Part shown: positions 46,703 through 55,198 of the stretch, piece by piece | Layout of the letters: each line of letters starts with the position of its first letter | How positions within the stretch are numbered: position 1 is the first letter of the stretch | Source: Akkermansiaceae bacterium | GTDB taxonomy: Bacteria; Verrucomicrobiota; Verrucomicrobiia; Verrucomicrobiales; Akkermansiaceae | Assembly: GCA_017798145.1 (NCBI GenBank) | Contig: CP059069.1 | Span: forward strand, 2,651,226-2,715,225 | DNA length: 64,000 nucleotides | Direction of reading: 5' to 3' | Made by a program: the position numbers and the translations under genes | Notes under the pieces: model-generated | Told to the model about the DNA's origin: nothing | Database searches by the model: none | The model's input: only the letters and a program-made list of their open reading frames with translations

Positions 46703-48352
46703 ATGATCAGTCACCTCTCAGTTCCAAAATCCAGGGCGAATTTCCCGAAAATCTTCTCCGTAAACCGGCTCAGGACTTTTTGGCCATGCGCCATACTTCA
46801 TCTGATCCTCCCAACTTTGAAGGCCGATGAGCTCAAGGTGCTTCAGCAGACGACACTCGACACAAAAGCCCTCACATTCGCCGACGGCGAGAAGACCAAG
46901 TTCGGCAACTTCCCGAACGGGATCACCCACCAGCAGTTTCCCCTGAGCACCTACCGCGGATACCAGTATGCCATCTACTATGACCACGCGCGCCGCGTCT
47001 GTGTGGGGCGGCGCAAACTGCCGGCTGGTGAATGGGAGATCATCCGTTTCAGCGACTACAGGATCACGAACAACGACACCCACAATGTCGCGGTTCTCGG
47101 GATCTGCGAAAACGATGGCACGATCCACCTGACATGGGATCACCATGTTTCCGACCTCCATTACCGGAGGTCGAAGATCGGGGCGGCGGACAAACCGGAA
47201 TCCACCCCATGGACCGCCGAGCTGTTCGGACCCATCACCAACGTTCTCGACGGCATCGGGCCGGTCACCGAGGTGACCTACCCCCGTTTTGTCCGCATGC
47301 CCGATGGCAATCTCATGTTCTACCACCGATTCGTCACCTCGGGAAACGGCGACAGCTTCATCCGCGTGTATGACGGGAAAAAGAGCGAATGGATGAACAA
47401 CCGCGGCAAGTTCATCGACCGGCAGATCGGCAATTACAAATTCAACGGGAAAACCAGCCGGTACCGCTACGCCTACATCAATGGCATCGGCTACGCGGGC
47501 AGGCGCCTGCATGTCTCATGGGTGTGGCGGGACAGGTTTGAGAAAACCAGCGCCACCAACCAGCACGACCTCTGCTACGCCTACAGCGATGACGACGGCC
47601 TCACCTGGAACAACTCCGACGGCACGCGGATCGCGGTCACCGGCAAGTCATTCATCAACATCGATTCCCCCGGGCTGGTCGTGCATCCGATCCCTCCCGG
47701 ACGGAGCCTTACAAGCCAGAACACCCAGTATGCCTATCCGGATGGGAGCATCCATGTGATCCTGAACCACGAGCGGGAGGGGGGCAGCGGCGGCAGGGGT
47801 TACCACCACCATTGGCGGGACGCGGCGGGCAAGTGGCATGTCGAGTCGCTTCCTTTTTCGGGATCCCGGCCTGAGCTGGTCGGCGATGGCCAGCGCAACC
47901 TGTTCGTCGTCCACACCGCCGGAAAAGATCTGCGAATCCTCAAGGGGGTGCCGAACGCGAACCTTTCGGCCTGGTCCTGGTCCCTGATCCACAAATCCGG
48001 CAGCCCGGGCACCGGAGGCGATGGGCAGATCGACCAGTCCCGCTGGCAAAGCGAGGAAATCCTATCCGTTCTCCATCAGGAACTGCCCAAGACCATCCTC
48101 GACTACGGAAACCGCGCGCCGATCGACGGAATCCCCGCTCCCCTGCACGTCACCGATTTCCTGTTGTCCGCCCGCGAGACCCGGAAACTGACGAGCCGCG
48201 AGGGTGAGGCGGTGGAGGCGGAGCTTCTCGATGTGCAAAGCGGAAACCTCATCTGCATCGTCGGAGGGAAAATTATGGAAATCCCTATTTCCCAACTCAC
48301 AGGCGAGGATGTCGCGTTCCTGAAAGAGTGGTATCGCCGTCGTCATCCCTAG
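46703..48352 (+). CDS. BNR_4-type beta-propeller protein with SHD1-like tail
   Basis: 549 aa. The N-terminal signal (FWPCAILHLILPTLKADE) precedes a propeller of about 400 residues with the BNR_4 pattern: QFPLSTYRGYQYAIYYDH, NDTHNVAVLGICENDGTIHL, TWDHHVSDLHYR, VTYPRFVRMPDGNLMFYHR, YAYSDDDGLTWNNSDG. The BNR_4 superfamily includes ulvan lyases of PL24/PL25 and related proteins; the His-rich TWDHHVSDLHYR region would hold catalytic residues in those. The last 60 residues (TRKLTSREGEAVEAELLD, MEIPISQLTGEDVAFL) are SHD1-like. It is co-transcribed with the 1678-aa gene. Confidence 0.75.
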   Translation: MISHLSVPKSRANFPKIFSVNRLRTFWPCAILHLILPTLKADELKVLQQTTLDTKALTFADGEKTKFGNFPNGITHQQFPLSTYRGYQYAIYYDHARRVCVGRRKLPAGEWEIIRFSDYRITNNDTHNVAVLGICENDGTIHLTWDHHVSDLHYRRSKIGAADKPESTPWTAELFGPITNVLDGIGPVTEVTYPRFVRMPDGNLMFYHRFVTSGNGDSFIRVYDGKKSEWMNNRGKFIDRQIGNYKFNGKTSRYRYAYINGIGYAGRRLHVSWVWRDRFEKTSATNQHDLCYAYSDDDGLTWNNSDGTRIAVTGKSFINIDSPGLVVHPIPPGRSLTSQNTQYAYPDGSIHVILNHEREGGSGGRGYHHHWRDAAGKWHVESLPFSGSRPELVGDGQRNLFVVHTAGKDLRILKGVPNANLSAWSWSLIHKSGSPGTGGDGQIDQSRWQSEEILSVLHQELPKTILDYGNRAPIDGIPAPLHVTDFLLSARETRKLTSREGEAVEAELLDVQSGNLICIVGGKIMEIPISQLTGEDVAFLKEWYRRRHP

Positions 48353-48419
48353 GCACCGGATTCCCCATGCTTTTACTTTTGCCCCAATCGAACGGTAAGC
48401 CTAGCGTGGACTAACCCTA

Positions 48420-51407
48420 ATGCCGTCGCACCTGTCATTCGTTCTTGTCGCTTTGCTGACGATCACCGGCCTCAGGGCCGGGGGTGAGTCGTCGGGGTGG
48501 CTCCACAGGGCATGGCAGACCGAGGACGGACTTCCGGACAACAGCGTCAACGGCATCGCCCAAACTCCCGATGGCTTCCTCTGGGTGGCGACAAATGGGG
48601 GGATACTCCGTTTCGACGGAAACGAATTCAGCCCCCTGCCACTGCGCAACATCCCGAATCCCTCCAGCAGTGAAGTCCATGCCATGTTCCTCGACCGGGC
48701 CGGGCAGCTGTGGATTGGCATGGAAAAGGGATCCCTGATCCGTATAGGCAAGGACTCGTTCCATGCCTTCACGCAGGAGGAAGGGCTTCCGAACAAGGCG
48801 GTGACAAGCATGGCCGATGATGCGGAAGGCAGCCTCTGGGTTGCCCACACCTCAGGGATTTTTCAGGTCAGTTCGGACCAGATCAAACTTTTTGGGGAAG
48901 GAAACGGCATACCCCATGGGAGCAACCCGAACCTGGCTTGCGATGCCGGCGGGCAGGTCTGGTTCGCATGCGGCGGCAAGCTCGGACGACTGAGCGACAA
49001 AGGTTTTGAGCTCGTCCGCGATTTCGGGGAGGCATCGCTCAGGATCGCTGCAGCCCGTGACCAGGGGCTTTGGCTCGCCGCAGGCCTGGAGCTGATGCGG
49101 CTCGACGACGGAGACAAGATCCGGACTGTTGCCTCACTTCCCAAGGCCACCGATGTCACCGTCCTTTTCGAGGATAGTGACGGCGCCACATGGATCGGCT
49201 CCGACGGCCTCGGGCTCTTCCGTTTCAAGGACGGCCTGTTGGAAATCGTGCCCACATCCATCGGATGGGTGGACTGCCTGACCCAGGACCGGGACGGCAA
49301 CATCTGGGCTGGCACCAATGGCGGCGGACTGAACCTGATCACGGCCCGCACGGTGGAGTTGCTCGAAAAGGACAAGGGACTCCCATTCGCCTCCGTCCGC
49401 TCGGTCGCCTTCGACAATTCCGGGCGGATCTGGGTGGTAAGCCCCGCAGGTGGCCTTGCCTACAAGGAGTCCGGGCAATGGCAATTTTTCGAAAGCGGTG
49501 ACGATGCGAATGGCTACAACTGCGTGGCCGCCGATCCCAAGGGCCGGATCTGGATCGGAACCCGGACCGGAGGCCTCAAACAGCTCGATGACGGGAAGCT
49601 GACCCATTTCGGCAAACGCGACGGACTCGCTGGAATATTCGTGCGGTCGATCCTGCCTGCGAAAAACGGGGACGTATGGATCGCCACCGACAGCCCCAAC
49701 CAGCTCAACCGTTTCCGGGATGGTAAGATCACCAAGCTCTCGCACCCGGGGACGATCATGGCCATCCGTGCCATGGCGGAAGGTGCGGACGGCACGGTCT
49801 GGGTGGGGACTGCGGATGGGCGGCTTCTGCGGGTGGAAGGGGACAGGCTTGTGAACGAGGACGCCGTGGAGGCCACACCGTCGATCCGGACGCTCCACAC
49901 GACGGCCGACGGATCCCTCTGGATCGGGTTTTCAGGCGACGGGCTCGGATGCCTGAAGGACGGGATTTATCGGAGATACACCACAAAGGACGGGCTCTTC
50001 GATGACTATATCTCGCAGATCGAGGACGATGGGTCGGGAACCCTCTGGATCGCCGCGAACCGTGGCCTTTTCACGGTGTCTTTCGACGCCCTCCCCGAAA
50101 GCCCTGATGCGGATTCGCTGGAGCCGAGGAGTCGGGCGTTCGGACGGAACGAAGGCCTGCCGGGATTCCGGGCGACCCATAACTATGGCCCGGCATCATG
50201 CCGGGGCCCCGATGGCGGCCTTTATTTCACGACCAATATCGGCCTGCTGGTCGTTCATCCGGAGAGACTGCACGAGGCGGCGCTCCCACCCCCTCTGGTC
50301 ATGGAGCAGGTGACGATCGATGGCGAGGTCAGGGCGATCTATCGGTCGCGCTCCATGCTTCCGCCGGATCCGGGCGGGAAACTGAGCGACCTGAGCCGGC
50401 CGCATCCACGGATCGAGGTGCCGCCCGGCCATGACCGTGTGACAATCAGCTACGCGGCCCTCGGCCTGGGTTCACCCGAGAATGTCGAGGTGCGTTACCG
50501 GCTCAAGCCGCTGGACACGGACTGGCAAAAGCCCGACAGCAGGAATTTCACAAGCTTCACGCGCCTTGCTGCCGGCAGGTATGAGTTCCAGCTCATAGCG
50601 TGCAACAGCGAAGGGATCTGGAACCATGGCGCGAGAACACTCGAAATCGTCGTCCATCCGTTTTTCTGGGAAACCTTGTGGTTCAGGATCGGCGGCGGCG
50701 TGCTGACGGTCATCGCCTCCGCGGGACTCGTATTTCTGACCCTGAGGCGCAGGCATCGCGACCAACTCCAGCGCATGGCCGCAAGGAGTGCGCTTGAGGA
50801 AGAGCGAAGCCGCATCGCGCGCGACATCCATGATGACCTCGGCGCAAGCCTCACCCGGATCAGCCTGCTCAGCCAGCCATCCGGCGGAGAAGAACGCGAT
50901 CCGGTGCTCGACCAGATCCAGACCACCACCCGCCACCTCATGCGTTCCATGGACGAGGTTGTTTGGGCGATCAGTCCGGAGCACGACACATTCGACGACC
51001 TGGCCAGCTACGTGAGCGCCTACGCCCAGGATCTACTCAGCATCGCGGGCATCCGTTGCCGCCTGGACATGCCCATGGATCTGCCGGAATACAGCCTCTC
51101 GTCCCAACTCCGGCACAATCTCTTCCTGGCTTTCAAGGAAGCGCTCAACAATGCAGTCAAATACTCCAACGCCAGCGAGGTTCGGATTTCCATCTCGATA
51201 GCCGACGGCGTCTTTTGCCTAAAGGTCGCGGACAACGGCGGCGGCATTGACGCGAACTCCCCGGCAGAACCCGCCCGGCAGAACGCCGGGAGCGGCCTCC
51301 AAAACATGACCGGCCGGATGAATGAGATCGGGGGAAGTTGCACCGTCAGCAGTTCCGCAAATGGGACGCTCGTGGAGTTCAGCATCCCTTTCAGAGGCAC
51401 GCCTTGA
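48420..51407 (+). CDS. two-component propeller sensor histidine kinase (Reg_prop / Y_Y_Y / HisKA_3)
   Basis: 995 aa. After a signal peptide, about 600 residues form two propellers of Reg_prop repeats (AQTPDGFLWVATNGGILRFD, EDSDGATWIGSDGLGLFRF, DPKGRIWIGTRTGGLKQL). A Y_Y_Y domain follows (VTISYAALGLGSPENVEVRY). Then one transmembrane helix (near 752-772), a HisKA_3 domain with H804 in IARDIHDDLGASL, and HATPase_c (NGGGIDANSP; GSGLQNMTGRM). It has the sensor plan of hybrid two-component systems that detect oligosaccharides, but without the fused receiver/AraC part. The response regulator is the next gene, 64 bp on. Confidence 0.92.
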   Translation: MPSHLSFVLVALLTITGLRAGGESSGWLHRAWQTEDGLPDNSVNGIAQTPDGFLWVATNGGILRFDGNEFSPLPLRNIPNPSSSEVHAMFLDRAGQLWIGMEKGSLIRIGKDSFHAFTQEEGLPNKAVTSMADDAEGSLWVAHTSGIFQVSSDQIKLFGEGNGIPHGSNPNLACDAGGQVWFACGGKLGRLSDKGFELVRDFGEASLRIAAARDQGLWLAAGLELMRLDDGDKIRTVASLPKATDVTVLFEDSDGATWIGSDGLGLFRFKDGLLEIVPTSIGWVDCLTQDRDGNIWAGTNGGGLNLITARTVELLEKDKGLPFASVRSVAFDNSGRIWVVSPAGGLAYKESGQWQFFESGDDANGYNCVAADPKGRIWIGTRTGGLKQLDDGKLTHFGKRDGLAGIFVRSILPAKNGDVWIATDSPNQLNRFRDGKITKLSHPGTIMAIRAMAEGADGTVWVGTADGRLLRVEGDRLVNEDAVEATPSIRTLHTTADGSLWIGFSGDGLGCLKDGIYRRYTTKDGLFDDYISQIEDDGSGTLWIAANRGLFTVSFDALPESPDADSLEPRSRAFGRNEGLPGFRATHNYGPASCRGPDGGLYFTTNIGLLVVHPERLHEAALPPPLVMEQVTIDGEVRAIYRSRSMLPPDPGGKLSDLSRPHPRIEVPPGHDRVTISYAALGLGSPENVEVRYRLKPLDTDWQKPDSRNFTSFTRLAAGRYEFQLIACNSEGIWNHGARTLEIVVHPFFWETLWFRIGGGVLTVIASAGLVFLTLRRRHRDQLQRMAARSALEEERSRIARDIHDDLGASLTRISLLSQPSGGEERDPVLDQIQTTTRHLMRSMDEVVWAISPEHDTFDDLASYVSAYAQDLLSIAGIRCRLDMPMDLPEYSLSSQLRHNLFLAFKEALNNAVKYSNASEVRISISIADGVFCLKVADNGGGIDANSPAEPARQNAGSGLQNMTGRMNEIGGSCTVSSSANGTLVEFSIPFRGTP

Positions 51408-51416
51408 GAAACGGCG

Positions 51417-51436
51417 TGTCACGGGTATTCGTGACA
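51417..51436. promoter_or_regulatory. palindromic operator candidate, site 6
   Basis: TGTCAC GGGTATTC GTGACA, a perfect 6-8-6 palindrome that starts 10 bp after the kinase stop and ends 35 bp before the response regulator ATG. Its position suggests autoregulation of the regulator gene. Confidence 0.7.
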
Positions 51437-51471
51437 AGCACTCCACACGGAAGTAACATACAGTCCCGCAG

Positions 51472-52152
51472 ATGAGCACCCTCGCCCAACCGATCCGAGT
51501 TTCCGTCGTCGAAGACGATCCCTCCCTGAGATCCATCTATACCGGATGGATCGGGGAGGCGGATGGGTTCACCTTGGTCAGCCAATACGGCGACGGGCTG
51601 GAGGCACAAAGAGGCATCCCCGGTGACAACCCCGATATCGTCCTCATGGACATCAACCTGCCCGGCCTCAACGGTGTCGAGTGCGTCCGCTCCCTCAAGC
51701 TGCAGCTTCCGAAAATCCAGTTCGTGATGATCACCGTCTATGAGGATTCCAACCGGATTTTCAGGACGCTGGAAGCGGGCGCCACGGGTTACCTTCTCAA
51801 GCAGACACCCCGCCAGCAATTGCTGGATTCCCTGCGCGAAGTGCACCAGGGGGGCTCCCCGATGAGCAGCGGGATCGCCCGGAAGGTCGTACAGTGTTTC
51901 CGGAAAACCAATCCGTCCGCGGAGGAAAACGAGCTCAACCAGCTCTCGAAACGCGAGGAGCAGGTTCTCAACCTGCTTGCCCAAGGTTACCTGTACAAGG
52001 AAATCTCCAGCGAACTCGGGATCAGCGACAACACCGTGGACACCTACCGCCGCCGCATCTACGAGAAGCTCCACGTCCACTCGCGCGCGCAAGCGGCCGC
52101 CGTCTATCACCAGTTGAAGCCCGCCACCGTCCAGCCGCCCGGCAGGGCATAG
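51472..52152 (+). CDS. NarL/FixJ-type response regulator, partner of the propeller kinase
   Basis: 226 aa. The receiver has E14/D15/D16, phospho-acceptor D60 in DIVLMDINLPG, a Thr switch in MITVYED and K in YLLKQ. The LuxR-type HTH lies at about 158-215 (LSKREEQVLNLLAQGYLYKE, then ISDNTVDTYRRRIYEKLHV). It directly follows its HisKA_3 kinase. A palindromic TGTCAC-N8-GTGACA site sits in its own promoter and in five more promoter regions of the locus. A 20-bp palindrome is a fitting size for a LuxR-type dimer, so it is the leading candidate to bind them. Confidence 0.92.
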   Translation: MSTLAQPIRVSVVEDDPSLRSIYTGWIGEADGFTLVSQYGDGLEAQRGIPGDNPDIVLMDINLPGLNGVECVRSLKLQLPKIQFVMITVYEDSNRIFRTLEAGATGYLLKQTPRQQLLDSLREVHQGGSPMSSGIARKVVQCFRKTNPSAEENELNQLSKREEQVLNLLAQGYLYKEISSELGISDNTVDTYRRRIYEKLHVHSRAQAAAVYHQLKPATVQPPGRA

Positions 52153-52157
52153 CAAGA

Positions 52158-52608
52158 CTGCGGCGAAAGATCTTGCCATCGTATCGGATGACGGCGTAAC
52201 ACATCCCTGCAGATGCGAGCTGGCACAGGCACTTGCCACCCGGATCAGCTTGCCTGAATTACACTCACTTTGTTCCATAAGGAAACTCCGAGTATCCAAG
52301 CATCTTTCAATCATCTCACATAACTCCGCAAGTCATTGGAAACCAATACGTTGCACGAGTAGCTCAGCGGTAGAGCAACCCGTTTACACCGTGATACGAC
52401 AGCTCGTTCGTGGGACGTTGCGGATTGAAGAGAATTGCGTAACTCGTTCTATTCCTTAGCTTTAGAGAATACCTGGCATCTGAACCCGGATCGACTTCAA
52501 AAGAGCCGATTTGCCCCAAATGGCTCCTTGCGACCCGATTTTGCCACCGCCTGTATACATAGCGAGTATACATAGCTCCAACCCGCTTGAAACGGGTCTC
52601 TCTGCGAT
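52158..52608 (+). repeat. long direct repeat, copy B (pairs with 22072-22511)
   Basis: Same orientation and order of blocks as copy A, starting 6 bp after the response regulator stop. The tRNA-like block and the segments from AAGAGCCGATTTGCCCCAAA to the ACCCG/CGGGT hairpin are almost unchanged. The stretch between about 52205 and 52310 and that between 52430 and 52495 have drifted. The stretch 52609-52844 after it shows no supported gene. Confidence 0.8.
52353..52413 (+). ncRNA. tRNA-Val-like 5' half without a T arm
   Basis: Differs from the copy at 22250-22310 at only three bases, all in the 3' part. One of these changes CTTGT to CTCGT, and both can pair with ACGAG (G-U versus G-C), which would be expected if an RNA fold is kept. 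The TTTACAC loop would read valine codons as in tRNA-Val(UAC). No T arm can be drawn, so a normal tRNA is unlikely. Confidence 0.45.
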
Positions 52609-52844
52609 TCAGCGGAAATTTGCGGTCGGTAGAGAGAATCGGGAATTCCAAGTTCTTGCCCGATCGTGAAACCGCCGCACGACTGCTACTGTACTATAAT
52701 ACCAATAATTCGAGTCCCGCCCACCTCCAGGCAGATGTTTTTCCCAACCTTTCCCCAAAAGCCGACTGGGCACGAAAGGCAGGAGTCGAGGACGCTCTTT
52801 CTGGGAACAACTCAGCTGGTTATCACCCGTAAATTTGGAGTCCT

Positions 52845-53101
52845 ATGATGAATACCCGATTTTTGGTGCAAATAACCAAATGTTGCAAAACCACGTGGGA
52901 CAGATCGCCCACCCCCAAAAATACTGCCGGGTTTGCCGTCAAAGCTATGCTCTGTAAGGAATTCTAATCCTTTGGATGTGTCATAGAGTGCACAGCCGGT
53001 GGCCCAACTGTCCCACGTGAATGACGTCAAAATCAAAAATTTGAGCGGAACTGGGGAGTTTTTCTTTTGAGCTGACAACGCCAGCTGGAGGGAAGAGTCC
53101 C
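52845..53101. repeat. second direct repeat, copy C (pairs with 55558-55811)
   Basis: About 257 bp, roughly three quarters identical by eye to copy D, in the same orientation. Shared blocks include AATAACCAAATGTTGCAAAA, ATCGCCCACCCC, AATCCTTTGGATGTGTCAT, GAGCGGAACTGG and ACAACGCCAGCTGG. On the minus strand the C frame (NSPVPLKF, ALYDTSKGLEFLT) follows that of D for about 60 codons. It then shifts frame, so C looks like a decayed version of the coding sequence in D. Confidence 0.7.
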
Positions 53102-53117
53102 GCTTGAGAATCACGGG

Positions 53118-55124
53118 CTAGTTCACGCTGAGTCCCCGAATACTGATGGTGCCTGCCGACCAACTGTCCCCACAGCTGAAACGAATCGAAGGAATCGAGT
53201 CGATCTTGTAGTCCCGCTTTTCCCACAGCTCTCCATCGCGATAGTATTCAACCCCATCTTCACGAACCTTCAGTGAAATTTTCATCGGCGTCGCCGACGT
53301 GTATTCATTTCCTTTCTCGGTGATCCGCTCGACACCCTTCCTCGGATAAAGAGCAAGGGTCCGTTTGCTGCCTTCGTTGCCGAGAGTCGTACCAGCTACT
53401 TGGACACGTGGTCTCAAACCACTTAACACATTGATTTCAAAATCGATGGACAATGGAGGTTTGCGGTTGAGACTGAGCGTGATTCCACCATTGCCGTAAC
53501 CAATCAGCTGATCTGGGTGGAACTCCCAAGTCCCTCCCTTAGTCTCCCAGTTTTTCTCGTTCTCAGCACCAAATAAATCAGACACGGGAGCTTTAGTATT
53601 TCCTGAAAACCTGAGAGCTACGGCACTACCGCGAGTCAGTGTCCGTCCCGTATGTCCGGCGAGTTTCCAGAACCCGTCATCGTCGATGTAAACGTGTAAC
53701 CGCTCACCGCCACCATTGAAACCGCCTGCCATCATGGACAGAAAACAAAAGCCATCGTCCTGATGAATCATTCGCACGGGTCCGTCTCCCTTGGTCCACG
53801 AGTAGGTGATCACTTCGGGCGGTGTCAGGCCAGCTACCCATTCCACCACGGTTGCGGCTCCGGTGGCAGGTCCGTCACCTTGAAGGTACCACCAGCCGTC
53901 AGGGTCTAGCCAGACACGGACATAGGTTTCTCCTGCAAGGAATTCGCCAGAAACCGCTGACAGGTAAGCGAAACCCTTTTTGCTCTCGACAAGGCGAATC
54001 GCGGGTCCCTTGCCCTTCCAAGCGACGGTTCGCACCGGTCCGAACAGATTTTTTCCGGTTGGCTCGACCGTCATCACCTTCGCACGCAACCATTGCTTGG
54101 ATTTTCCGATGAAGTGCCAGTTGCCGTCCGCCCCCACGCTTACCTCGACGCCTTCCACCCCACCTCCGAACCTGCCGGAGATTGACGAGATACAAGCCAC
54201 TCCATTTTCGGCCGGCATGAGTTTGGCGGCCCCGTCGCCATTCGCCCAATCGTGTTCCCGGATCTGAAACATCTTTCCGATCTCCGAATGGTCGGATTCT
54301 GGGCCTTGATCGGGAACGCCCGGAGTCGGGATCGGCGGATTTGGATCTTTCCCCCAAACCAGTTTGAAGCGGGCTGTGACGAATGCCCGCCCCTTGCCGT
54401 CGCAGGTCGGGCACTTGATTCCGGCAATCAGTTTCGAGCCTTCGCATTTCGGGCAAGCCTGCCGCTGTTTCTTGGTTAGCACGTAGTGCTTGCCGTCCCG
54501 AAGAAGGCTCTCGACCTGCTCTTTGGTTGGCTGTTGGGGTGGTGTCGGTTTAGGGGTATCCTTCGCTGGCTTCACTTCACGCAATTTCCTCACGGAGCGT
54601 TGGACACCATGCGTGTTCTCGAACTGATAGACCCCTCCTTGCTCGACAACGACACCGATTACCTCGCCATCAGCAATGCCTCCCTCCTGAAGACGATCAT
54701 CAAGCAGTGTCAGGTGGAAAGTAGGACTCGGACCTGTGAACTGACTTTCGACAGCAAACCGAACCAGATACTGGCCCCACCCCAAGGACTGATTGACCCT
54801 GAAGAAAACTTGCCGGTGTTGCTGTTCCTTGAGTTCCTTGAGCTGCTGGCTGTATGCCAACTTTCTCTCCTCGAGTTCAAGCTTCTGGACGGTCTCCATC
54901 GCCCGGTTGAACTTGTCGGAATCTACGGCCTTCATTGGGCCGAGTTCGATGACATGGGCGGCGGTCGCAGGCTCCCTCGCGAAGGACACGCCAGTCGTGT
55001 TGGCGAAACAACCGAGCAGAATAAAAAATGCGGTTCGAGCGATTCCGAGAGAGCCCGTGATGGGATTCGGAATAGTTGGGCCACCGTCAACCACGGCATC
55101 TTTGATTCGTTGGATACCGTCCAT
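53118..55124 (-). CDS. exported zinc-ribbon protein with three internal repeats and LamG-like C-terminus
   Basis: 668 aa; not recognised as a named family. A hydrophobic export segment lies near 28-48 (GIARTAFFILLGCFANTTGV). A short helical region follows, then a DnaJ-type zinc ribbon of two CxxCxG units (CPKCEGSK, then CPTCDGKGR) near 223-245. Three copies of a 40-45-residue beta module come next: ISSISGRFGGGVEGVEVSVG; LSAVSGEFLAGETYVRVWLD; LSMMAGGFNGGGERLHVYID. Each is followed by a D-G-x-W-x-x-x-G turn. The end (about 530-668) resembles a LamG/DUF1080 sandwich. It is divergent from an XRE regulator across a 24-bp palindrome and flanked by direct repeats C and D. Confidence 0.6.
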   Translation of the reverse strand: MDGIQRIKDAVVDGGPTIPNPITGSLGIARTAFFILLGCFANTTGVSFAREPATAAHVIELGPMKAVDSDKFNRAMETVQKLELEERKLAYSQQLKELKEQQHRQVFFRVNQSLGWGQYLVRFAVESQFTGPSPTFHLTLLDDRLQEGGIADGEVIGVVVEQGGVYQFENTHGVQRSVRKLREVKPAKDTPKPTPPQQPTKEQVESLLRDGKHYVLTKKQRQACPKCEGSKLIAGIKCPTCDGKGRAFVTARFKLVWGKDPNPPIPTPGVPDQGPESDHSEIGKMFQIREHDWANGDGAAKLMPAENGVACISSISGRFGGGVEGVEVSVGADGNWHFIGKSKQWLRAKVMTVEPTGKNLFGPVRTVAWKGKGPAIRLVESKKGFAYLSAVSGEFLAGETYVRVWLDPDGWWYLQGDGPATGAATVVEWVAGLTPPEVITYSWTKGDGPVRMIHQDDGFCFLSMMAGGFNGGGERLHVYIDDDGFWKLAGHTGRTLTRGSAVALRFSGNTKAPVSDLFGAENEKNWETKGGTWEFHPDQLIGYGNGGITLSLNRKPPLSIDFEINVLSGLRPRVQVAGTTLGNEGSKRTLALYPRKGVERITEKGNEYTSATPMKISLKVREDGVEYYRDGELWEKRDYKIDSIPSIRFSCGDSWSAGTISIRGLSVN

Positions 55125-55142
55125 GCCGCCTAGCAGTATCTA

Positions 55143-55166
55143 AGGTTGTAGCAACTGCTACAACCT
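55143..55166. promoter_or_regulatory. 24-bp palindromic operator between divergent genes
   Basis: Perfect 11-bp arms (AGGTTGTAGCA / TGCTACAACCT) around AC. It lies 18 bp upstream of the 53118-55124 start and 32 bp upstream of the XRE gene's GTG, placed to control both promoters. It is a likely binding site for the XRE-type dimer. Confidence 0.75.
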
Positions 55167-55198
55167 CAAAATTACCGTCCGTCACCTACACGTTGGGC

